A DNA stretch of 20,540 nt from Selenomonas sp. (GTDB lineage: Bacteria > Bacillota > Negativicutes > Selenomonadales > Selenomonadaceae), in the NCBI RefSeq assembly GCF_022771645.1, contig NZ_JALFCU010000097.1, positions 1-20,540 on the forward strand, given 5' to 3'. Position numbers and translations under genes: made by a program. The first letter of the stretch is position 1, and each line of letters opens with the position of its first letter. The notes beneath the pieces are model-generated. The model searched no databases. It saw only the letters and a list, made by a program, of their open reading frames with translations, and was not told the origin of the DNA. This document shows positions 14,538 through 20,540 of the stretch, piece by piece.

Positions 14538-16283
14538 ATGAACACGGCGATGCCGATCGGGAAAGACGATTTCAAAGAATTGCGCGACGGCGGATATTAT
14601 TTTGTTGATAAATCGGAAACCATCGCGAAGCTCATCGATCATCCAGCAGAAGTGACGCTCTTCACGCGCCCGCGCCGGTTCGGGAAGACGATGCTGCTCT
14701 CTATGCTGCGGTACTTCCTCGACATCGAGGGTGCGACGGAACATCGGAAGCTCTTTGACGGGCTGGCCGTCTCGCGCGATTCGGAAACCATGGCACAGCA
14801 AGGCTCGCGTCCCGTGCTGTTCCTTTCGCTCAAAGGATGGAAATATCCGTCATGGGAGCGCATGCAGAGCGGGGTGCGGCGACAGCTCAGTGTCATCTTC
14901 CGGGAACATAAGAACCTTTTGGATGGAAACATGGAGGTATGGGATCGCGACGATTTCCTCAGTCTCGTGCGGGGAAAAGCGGATATCGATCTCTGTCAGA
15001 ATGCGCTTGCTTTTCTTTTGCGCATCATGGAAGAACACTATGGAAAGAAGCCGGTCTTGCTCTTGGACGAGTATGACGTGCCGATACAGACCGCATGGGA
15101 ACATGGCTATTACAAAGATGCCACTGATTTCTTCCGGGAATTTTTGTCGAATGCCTTGAAAACGAATCCATCGCTGGATTTCGCCGTCCTCACGGGCGTC
15201 CTGCGCATCTCGAAGGAAAGCATCTTCTCCGACCTCAACAACTTGAAAGTGGACAGCGTCTTGCAGATGCAATATCCCGAGGCGCTCGGCTTCACGTCGG
15301 CGGAAGTGGAGACGATGACAATCGATCTTGGCAGGGCGGATAGACTGGCTGAGCTTCAGGCATGGTATGACGGCTACCACTTCGGCGGACATGAGATTTA
15401 TAATCCTTGGTCTGTGCTGAACTATTTTGACCACGATTGCAATCCTGCCCCCTATTGGGTCAATACATCGGGGAACATGATCCTCGGCGAGCTCCTGCGG
15501 CATACCGACCAGGCGCATATGGAAGAGATGGAAGGCCTCCTGCAAGGGGGAAGCATCCAAGGCCGGTTGCATGAGGGCGTCGTTTACAGTGATATCAAAA
15601 ACGATGAAGAATCCCTCTATACCATGCTTTGCCTGACCGGGTATCTCACGGTGGAAAGCAAGCGCCGCATGGGCAATGCAGACATCTACACACTGCGCCT
15701 CCCGAACCGCGAAATGCAGGCGCTCTTCGGCACGGAGATTCTCCGGCGCTTTCCGAGGGCGTTCAGCCAATCATCCCTCGTGCGGCTCATGGAAGCGTTC
15801 CTCGCCGGCAACCTCCCACAGGTGCAAGAAGGTCTTTCACGCTATCTCGAAGTTCTCGCGAGCACGTTCGACACCGGCAAAGAAAAAGAATCCTTCTACC
15901 ACGGCTTCGTCCTCGGCATGACGGCACTCCTTGTGCCCGACTACGAAGTCCGATCCAACCGCGAATCCGGCCGCGGCCGCTACGACGTCGCCGTCTTCCC
16001 AAAACGAGCAGGAAAAGCGGGCATGGTGCTCGAATTCAAGACCGCAGAGAGCGAAGCAAAACTCCCGGCAAAAGCCCAAGAAGCCCTCGCGCAGATCGCG
16101 GCGCGCGATTATGATGCTGAGCTCCATGCACGCGGCGTGACGCATGTGCACCATTATGGCATCGCGTTCTGCGGGAAAACCGTGCATGTGAAATTGGAGC
16201 AGCCGGACAAAGAAATGATGAACGATCACACAGGAAACAAGAACAGAAGAAAGGAGGCGGGCGCATGGGGAAACGCATCGTAA
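14538..16283 (+). CDS. AAA-ATPase-like / PD-(D/E)XK nuclease superfamily protein
   Basis: This 581-residue protein has the two-part layout of the AAA-ATPase_like plus PDDEXK_9 family (formerly DUF1703), widespread in gut and oral anaerobes, often in many copies per genome, and of unknown role. The N-terminus has the family motif MPIGKDDFKELRDGGYYFVDKS and a Walker A-like RPRRFGKTM at 44-52. Walker B LLLDEYD lies at about 172-179. The C-terminal nuclease-like core shows GRYDV (D483), then LEFK (E499, K501), the D...E-x-K residues of the PD-(D/E)XK fold, so catalytic residues seem intact. The ATG at 14538 is chosen because GGGAGG (14524-14529) sits eight bases upstream; GTG 14529 overlaps that site. 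It interrupts a glycosyltransferase operon, its codon use is less GC-biased than its neighbours', and its end overlaps the next gene by 19 bases. Confidence 0.9.
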   Translation: MNTAMPIGKDDFKELRDGGYYFVDKSETIAKLIDHPAEVTLFTRPRRFGKTMLLSMLRYFLDIEGATEHRKLFDGLAVSRDSETMAQQGSRPVLFLSLKGWKYPSWERMQSGVRRQLSVIFREHKNLLDGNMEVWDRDDFLSLVRGKADIDLCQNALAFLLRIMEEHYGKKPVLLLDEYDVPIQTAWEHGYYKDATDFFREFLSNALKTNPSLDFAVLTGVLRISKESIFSDLNNLKVDSVLQMQYPEALGFTSAEVETMTIDLGRADRLAELQAWYDGYHFGGHEIYNPWSVLNYFDHDCNPAPYWVNTSGNMILGELLRHTDQAHMEEMEGLLQGGSIQGRLHEGVVYSDIKNDEESLYTMLCLTGYLTVESKRRMGNADIYTLRLPNREMQALFGTEILRRFPRAFSQSSLVRLMEAFLAGNLPQVQEGLSRYLEVLASTFDTGKEKESFYHGFVLGMTALLVPDYEVRSNRESGRGRYDVAVFPKRAGKAGMVLEFKTAESEAKLPAKAQEALAQIAARDYDAELHARGVTHVHHYGIAFCGKTVHVKLEQPDKEMMNDHTGNKNRRKEAGAWGNAS

Positions 16284-17407
16284 TGGTCCTGCCAGAATTT
16301 GCCACCGTGGCGCATCTCACGAAAGACGCCTGCTCGTTCCTTTACTACCTCGCGACCGACTGCGGTTGGGAGAGCGCCTACGCCTATTTCGCCCCCGAGC
16401 CACTCCACGACGCAGCCTTCGAGCAACATTGCCGCCTCATCTGGCTCGGCGCAGCACCCGAATTCCACGAGCAGTACGAGATCGCTCGCGCCTTCGTGCG
16501 CGACCACGCCCGCGACTACGACGTCATCGGCTTTTTCAACTACGGAAAATTCGCCTACCGTCTCTCCACGCTCGCAAAGCGGCAGAATCCCGCCATCACG
16601 ACATGGAGCAAGCTCGACATGAGCCGCAGCGGCTTCCGCCATTTCTACGACGGCACGTGGGTCCGCCGCATCAAGACCATCCCCGAGCGATGGAAGAGCG
16701 CCGACGTCGACCTCTTCACCGTCGAGACACGCCACTATTACGACGTGCTGCGGACGCTCCCCGTCTTCCGCGGGCGCATCGAGTACCTGCCGAACGGCGT
16801 CTTCCTCGGCGCGCTCGATCCCGCTGTCTACGACACCATCCCGAAAGACGGCAGCATCGTCACCGTCGGGCGGCTCGGCATGCCCATCAAGAACACCGAG
16901 CTCCTCCTCGACGCGCTCGAACTCCTCGGCCCCGAGGAGCTCGATGGCCACCCCGTCTACCTCATCGGCAACTGCACCAATACCTTCCGCACCTACGCCG
17001 ACGCCATGCTCGCGCGCAGCCCGTGGATGCGCGACGTGCTTCATTTCGTTGGCCCCGTCCGCGACCGCGCCGCCCTTTATGAATACGACGCGCACGCCTC
17101 TGTCATCTGCATGACCAGCCGCTCCGAGAGCTTCTGCATCGCCGTCGCCGAGGCCATGTACTTTGGCGCGTACCCCGTGCTCACCGACTACGGTCCCATC
17201 ACCGGCGACATGACCGATGACGGCGCACTCGGCACCATCGTCAGCGAGCACGCCCCCGCGCCCGTCGCCCACGCTCTGCGCGACGCCCTCCGCCGCGCCC
17301 CCGCAAAGGCGGACGACATCCGCCGCCACGCGCGTGAAAGCTTTGACTACCACGTCCTCGTCCGCCGCCTCGACCGTTACCTCCGCACGGCCGGCGCAAA
17401 CGGCTGA
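16265..17407 (+). CDS. GT-B (GT4-like) glycosyltransferase
   Basis: This is a 380-residue soluble enzyme. The N-terminal half is divergent (KRIVMVLPEFATVAHLTKDA). The C-terminal half starts at GSIVTVGRLGMPIKNTELLL, the donor-binding loop, and contains the E-x7-E motif as ESFCIAVAE, followed by AMYFGAYPVLTDYGPI. This is the GT4 pattern with a non-standard first half, so the acceptor may be unusual. The ATG at 16265 sits seven bases after AAGGAGG (16251-16257), a strong ribosome site embedded in the last codons of the AAA-type gene, which it overlaps by 19 bases; the two are therefore translationally linked. The DNA is strikingly rich in GCC/CTC/CGC codons. A GT2 gene follows 22 bases later. 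Confidence 0.87.
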   Translation: MGKRIVMVLPEFATVAHLTKDACSFLYYLATDCGWESAYAYFAPEPLHDAAFEQHCRLIWLGAAPEFHEQYEIARAFVRDHARDYDVIGFFNYGKFAYRLSTLAKRQNPAITTWSKLDMSRSGFRHFYDGTWVRRIKTIPERWKSADVDLFTVETRHYYDVLRTLPVFRGRIEYLPNGVFLGALDPAVYDTIPKDGSIVTVGRLGMPIKNTELLLDALELLGPEELDGHPVYLIGNCTNTFRTYADAMLARSPWMRDVLHFVGPVRDRAALYEYDAHASVICMTSRSESFCIAVAEAMYFGAYPVLTDYGPITGDMTDDGALGTIVSEHAPAPVAHALRDALRRAPAKADDIRRHARESFDYHVLVRRLDRYLRTAGANG

Positions 17408-17429
17408 CCCGCAGGAAAGGAACCGCCGC

Positions 17430-18446
17430 ATGATCAGCATCATCGTCCCCGTCTACAACGTCGAGCCCTACCTCGACCGCTGCGTCGCCTCCCTCGTCGC
17501 ACAGACCTACCGCGACATCGAAATCATCCTCGTCGACGACGGCTCACCCGACCACTGTCCCGCCATGTGCGACGCCTGGGCAAAAAAAGACCCCCGCATC
17601 CGCGTCCTCCACAAACCGAACGGCGGCCTCTCCGACGCTCGCAATGCCGGCCTCGCCGCCGCGCACGGCGAATGGATCCAATTCGTCGACAGCGACGACC
17701 TCGTCGACCCCGCCTATAGCGAGACCCTCCTGCGCGCCGCCGAAGAAAACGACGCCCAGATCGCCGTCTGCAACTGCCTCATCGCCCACGAAACCGAAGA
17801 CGGCACGCTCACCAGCGAACCCGCGCCATCCTCCATCGACGAACCGCAGCACATCTTCACCGGGCGGGAACTCATCGACTACTTCATCCGAGAACGCGGC
17901 GGGACGGACCTCTGTGTGACGTGGACGAAGCTCTTTCATCGCAGCATCTTTGACAGCCCGCGCCAGACGCGCTTCCCGAAAGGGATGCTGCACGAAGACA
18001 ACTTTACGACGTACAAATTCTATTACGAAGCCGCGCGCGTCGTTGTCCTCAACCAGCCACTCTACACCTACGTCCAGCGCACGGGCAGCATCATGGGCGC
18101 CTACGGCCCGCGCAACATCGCATCCCTCCTCGCACTCGTGCGCGACGATCTAACCTGGTATCAAACGAATGCCCCAGAACTCCGGAACATCCTGCAATAC
18201 GCCGGCCTCCACCGCTACTTTGCCATTGTCAAAGCGTGCATCCAACAGCACGCCTGCCACGTCTGCCTGCCGGACGTGACAGCATCTTGGCAGGACGTGA
18301 AGCAGCTGCTCGGTGATGTCAGCGTCAATCCGTATATGACACGGAGGATGCGAAAGAAGATGTGGATGGCGGATCGAGGTATCCTGTGGCGTGTAGAAAG
18401 CGTGCAACAGATGGGAAAACATATTGCAAAAAAATTTTTTAAATAA
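17430..18446 (+). CDS. GT2 family glycosyltransferase
   Basis: This 338-residue GT-A enzyme begins MISIIVPVYNVEPYLDRCVA, with the nucleotide-binding VDDGSPD at 35-41, PNGGLSDARNAG at 63-74, and the metal-binding DSDD at 87-90. The C-terminal domain (LHEDNFTTYKFYYEA, YTYVQRTGSIM) matches the common capsule, O-antigen and LPS glycosyltransferase subgroup often annotated as EpsJ or WcaA-like. The ATG at 17430 follows AGGAAAGGAA (17413-17422). Codon use is very GC-rich at the 5' end and becomes mixed, then AT-rich, in the last 100 bases, where the tail ends HIAKKFFK. It is the last gene of the GC-rich part of the cluster. No terminator follows. The donor sugar is unknown. Confidence 0.92.
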   Translation: MISIIVPVYNVEPYLDRCVASLVAQTYRDIEIILVDDGSPDHCPAMCDAWAKKDPRIRVLHKPNGGLSDARNAGLAAAHGEWIQFVDSDDLVDPAYSETLLRAAEENDAQIAVCNCLIAHETEDGTLTSEPAPSSIDEPQHIFTGRELIDYFIRERGGTDLCVTWTKLFHRSIFDSPRQTRFPKGMLHEDNFTTYKFYYEAARVVVLNQPLYTYVQRTGSIMGAYGPRNIASLLALVRDDLTWYQTNAPELRNILQYAGLHRYFAIVKACIQQHACHVCLPDVTASWQDVKQLLGDVSVNPYMTRRMRKKMWMADRGILWRVESVQQMGKHIAKKFFK

Positions 18447-18468
18447 TTTCCAGAGAGGAAGAATAAAA

Positions 18469-19287
18469 ATGGGATTACGTACACAGTTATGCAGAAAAAT
18501 TTTGCCGTATGCCATCAAAAAAGGGTATGGGGAAGAAATGCTGGAAATGGTTCAAGCGTTGCAAAAGGCCAAAAAGACGGAACTTTTTGCGCATGATATG
18601 GTATACCATCCGATGAAAACGAATAGTACGTTTTACTTACCCTATGCTGTTACCGACTGGATTCAGCGGAAAATTTTTGTGACGGATAATTATTTCGAAT
18701 ATAAGAATCTGAATTATATATTCAGGACTTTTAGGGGGGGGGCAATCGCAGAAGCTGTTCAAAACAGAACGATTCTCGATATCGGCGCAAACATTGGAAA
18801 TCATACTTGCTATTTCATGAATGAAATCAAAAAGAATGATGCATCTGGAAAATGTATCTGTTTTGAAGTTATGCCCTCGACAGCTGAACTTTTGAAAAAA
18901 AATCTCGCTCTCAACCATTTGGAAGAACGAACTGTGGTCTATCCATTTGGTCTTGGCAATAAAAAAATGCATGCATCGTCGATACACTATGATCTCTGGA
19001 ATATCGGCGGAAATACCATTGCAGAGAATAGGGAAGGCAATTTAGAAGTACGTACACTTGACTCTTTGAAATTGACGGATGATATTGCGTTTATCAAAAT
19101 GGATGTTGAACGTATGGAAACAGCGGTTTTAGAGGGCGCTGAAGAACTCTTGGGGAGATGTCATCCTTACCTCATGATGGAAGTGTTTGATGATGCGTAT
19201 CCTAAGGTGCGAGCTATCATGGATCGTTTTGGATACGACGAAGAGCATATAGATTATGCAGACTATCTGTTTTATCCGAAAGATTAA
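18469..19287 (+). CDS. FkbM family methyltransferase with a nine-G tract
   Basis: This 272-residue SAM-dependent methyltransferase belongs to the FkbM family, which O-methylates sugars and polyketides and is common in capsule and LPS loci. SAM motif I, TILDIGANIGNHTCYF, is at 101-116. CFEVMPSTAELLKKNLALN carries the acidic ribose ligand. DIAFIKMDVERMETAVLEGA is the FkbM signature K-x-D-V-E. The ATG at 18469 follows AGAGGAAG (18453-18460); a TTG at 18424 would overlap the previous gene and adds an unfamily-like leader. Residues 89-91 are encoded within a run of nine G at 18734-18742; a change of one G would shift the frame before motif I. The GC content is much lower than in the genes upstream, suggesting transfer. 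Confidence 0.88.
   Translation: MGLRTQLCRKILPYAIKKGYGEEMLEMVQALQKAKKTELFAHDMVYHPMKTNSTFYLPYAVTDWIQRKIFVTDNYFEYKNLNYIFRTFRGGAIAEAVQNRTILDIGANIGNHTCYFMNEIKKNDASGKCICFEVMPSTAELLKKNLALNHLEERTVVYPFGLGNKKMHASSIHYDLWNIGGNTIAENREGNLEVRTLDSLKLTDDIAFIKMDVERMETAVLEGAEELLGRCHPYLMMEVFDDAYPKVRAIMDRFGYDEEHIDYADYLFYPKD
18734..18742 (+). repeat. Nine-G homopolymer inside the FkbM methyltransferase gene
   Basis: Nine consecutive G residues encode part of Arg-Gly-Gly-Ala (residues 89-92) in a gene that is otherwise AT-rich. In the sequence given, the frame is intact. Runs of this length are known slip sites in phase-variable genes. Confidence 0.9.
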
Positions 19288-19321
19288 TAAGTGCGAATAA
19301 CACACTTTGAAGAGGTGAGGT

Positions 19322-20035
19322 ATGGTGATTCCTAAAATTATTCATTATTGTTGGTTTGGTGGTGCGCAGAAACCGGAGGATGTACAAAGGTATATCACAA
19401 CATGGAGAGAGCTTTGCCCAGATTATGAAATCAAGGAATGGAATGAGAGTAATTTCGATGTCACCCAGAACGACTATTGTCGTGAGGCGTATGAGGCGAA
19501 GAAGTGGGCTTTTGTAACGGACTATGCAAGGTTGAGAGTTCTTCTGGAATGTGGTGGAATTTATATGGACGCTGATGTTGAAGTCATCAAGCCTTTCGAT
19601 GATTTGCTGGAATATGAAGCGTTTTCTGGGTATGAATCAACATCGGATATTTCGACGGGGACACTCGCAGCCTCCAAAGGAAACGAATGGATTGATATGC
19701 TGTTGAGGGATTACGATCATCGCCATTTCATCGGAAAAGATGGCGAATATGATTTAACGACGAATGTTGCTGTGATTACTCGACTGACAAAGGAGCGTTA
19801 TGGTCTACACTTAGATGGGGAGCGGCTGGTATTCGGAAATGGAATCCTTCTCCTGCCGTTTGATTATCTTTGCGCAAAAGATTGGCGTACGGGCGAGCTA
19901 TATCGTACGGAACACACATATACGATTCATCATTTCGCAGGATCATGGCTTCCTCCAAAACTTACACGATGGGAGAAGTGGTGCAAAAAAGCGCGTCGGA
20001 TTGGATCAAGACTCCATTTATGTCAAGCACTCTGA
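19322..20035 (+). CDS. GT32-type sugar transferase (capsular/LPS, DXD-containing)
   Basis: This 237-residue protein resembles the GT32 family (DXD glycosyltransferases related to yeast Och1), common in capsule and LPS loci. The start IPKIIHYCWFGGAQKPEDV is the usual N-terminus. WAFVTDYARLRVLLECGGIY precedes the metal-binding D83-A-D85 (YMDADVEV). The C-terminal HHFAGSW matches the family's closing His-Trp motif. The ATG at 19322 follows GAAGAGGTGAGG (19308-19319). It lies 34 bases after the methyltransferase gene and shares its low GC. The donor sugar is unknown. Confidence 0.9.
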   Translation: MVIPKIIHYCWFGGAQKPEDVQRYITTWRELCPDYEIKEWNESNFDVTQNDYCREAYEAKKWAFVTDYARLRVLLECGGIYMDADVEVIKPFDDLLEYEAFSGYESTSDISTGTLAASKGNEWIDMLLRDYDHRHFIGKDGEYDLTTNVAVITRLTKERYGLHLDGERLVFGNGILLLPFDYLCAKDWRTGELYRTEHTYTIHHFAGSWLPPKLTRWEKWCKKARRIGSRLHLCQAL

Positions 20036-20128
20036 CAAGACATCAGATTCGATGCTGTTGCAAAAGATAGATCGTATGATGAGACCTTATAACATATTGC
20101 TCTGGTCACCAAGAAGGGGAGGATAGAG

Positions 20129-20416
20129 GTGATAGATAAATGGGTAGACATGCTGGAAAGGCTCTTGATGACCTTAGGCCTTTCTGAATATGAATGTTTT
20201 GTTGGGTTGATCGCCTTTGTTGGATTGTTTAATAGATTGAAAATGCATTCAGAAAAAAACAAAAAAGCAAATGATCAATATTTTGATTTGGTGATTTTTC
20301 ATGTTTTGCATTATAACTTTATCGATTCAAATACACTTCGAGAATATAAAGAAATTGCAAATGTAGCGAATCAGGTAAAAAATAGATATCCTATCAAAGA
20401 TATAATGGCACCATGA
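20129..20416 (+). CDS. Small unknown protein with one likely membrane segment
   Basis: I do not recognise this 95-residue frame. A good ribosome site, AAGGGGAGG (20114-20122), sits six bases before a GTG start at 20129, which supports it as a real gene. Residues of about 22-36 (ECFVGLIAFVGLFNR) could form one membrane helix or an amphipathic anchor; the rest is charged and AT-rich in codons. It follows the GT32 gene by 93 bases and ends 10 bases before an apparent insertion sequence, so it could be the remaining 5' part of a longer gene cut by that element. No homology-based function is offered. Confidence 0.5.
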   Translation: MIDKWVDMLERLLMTLGLSEYECFVGLIAFVGLFNRLKMHSEKNKKANDQYFDLVIFHVLHYNFIDSNTLREYKEIANVANQVKNRYPIKDIMAP

Positions 20417-20426
20417 ATTAAGACAT

Positions 20427-20540
20427 TGTCGGACAGGTTTTATAATGAATCTCGTGGTATACTGGGGAGACCATTGAAAAGGAGATTCATCATGTCACGT
20501 ACACGTCGTCATTTCACTTCCAAATTCAAATCCGACCTCG
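20427..20540 (+). mobile_element. Left end of an insertion sequence, probably IS3 family (partial)
   Basis: The sequence TGTCGGACAG at 20427 probably begins the left terminal repeat; this boundary is inferred because the right end is outside the window. An extended -10 promoter (TG, one base, TATACT at 20458-20463) precedes an ORF that begins like IS3/IS911 orfA proteins. The element sits at the end of the low-GC segment. Confidence 0.65.
20492..20540 (+). CDS. Transposase orfA-like start (partial)
   Basis: The frame from ATG 20492 gives MSRTRRHFTSKFKSDL before the window ends. This resembles the first residues of IS3-family OrfA helix-turn-helix proteins, typically (M)xRTRRxFxxEFKxxxV. The ribosome site AAAAGGAG (20477-20484) is seven bases upstream. 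Only 16 codons are visible, so the family call rests on a short match. Confidence 0.65.
   Translation, partial: MSRTRRHFTSKFKSDL

Noticed and set aside
13022..14575. 517-codon minus-strand frame opposite the GT4 gene
   Set aside because: It spans three plus-strand genes with good ribosome sites and familiar domains; it is an antisense shadow.
18424..18468. TTG start giving a longer methyltransferase
   Set aside because: It lies in the last codons of the GT2 gene with no ribosome site; ATG 18469 has a well-placed AGAGGAAG.

Overview
The window looks like a chromosomal segment from a high-GC, outer-membrane-bearing Firmicute of the class Negativicutes, probably Selenomonadaceae (Selenomonas or Mitsuokella type). 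This placement is inferred from GC-rich codon use, Firmicute-style AGGAGG ribosome sites with frequent GTG/TTG starts, the order rpsT / lepA / hemW, and a lipopolysaccharide-type glycosyltransferase cluster in an otherwise Firmicute-like background. I ran no database search.

Region 1 (1-5760) is mixed housekeeping. It holds the C-terminus of a CstA-type peptide transporter, a tRNA-Ser(CGA) with its own promoter and terminator, and a low-complexity single-pass membrane protein. It continues with an exported AMIN + Amidase_3 cell-wall amidase, a SEC-C zinc-motif protein and a MATE transporter. A perfect bidirectional terminator closes the region.

Region 2 (5777-10258) concerns translation and heme. 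rpsT (minus strand) and lepA diverge from back-to-back promoters, and hemW follows lepA almost without a gap. hemW carries an in-frame insert of about 94 codons made of an inverted pair of palindromic repeat units. A related single unit supplies the stop codon of the gene at 678-1595, and two simpler two-hairpin repeats sit at 3049-3092 and 9445-9487. A PAP2 phosphatase (minus strand) converges on hemW.

Region 3 (10395-18446) is a tightly packed plus-strand cluster for surface glycan, probably LPS core. In order it encodes a GT-B glycosyltransferase, a WaaE/KdtX-like GT2, a VirK/YbjX (DUF535) protein, a GT4 enzyme, an AAA-ATPase-like/PD-(D/E)XK protein of unknown role, another GT4-like enzyme and a GT2 enzyme. 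Most genes are joined by overlaps or short gaps with good ribosome sites, and a consensus-like promoter precedes the first.

Region 4 (about 18450-20540) drops abruptly in GC. It contains an FkbM-type methyltransferase with a nine-G tract in its coding sequence (a possible phase-variation switch), a GT32 sugar transferase, a small unknown membrane-like protein, and the left end of what looks like an IS3-family insertion sequence running off the window. It reads as an acquired tail on the glycan locus.

The most unusual item is the palindromic repeat family that inserts into, and is translated as part of, coding genes. It resembles in concept the Rickettsia palindromic elements, but it is a different sequence.
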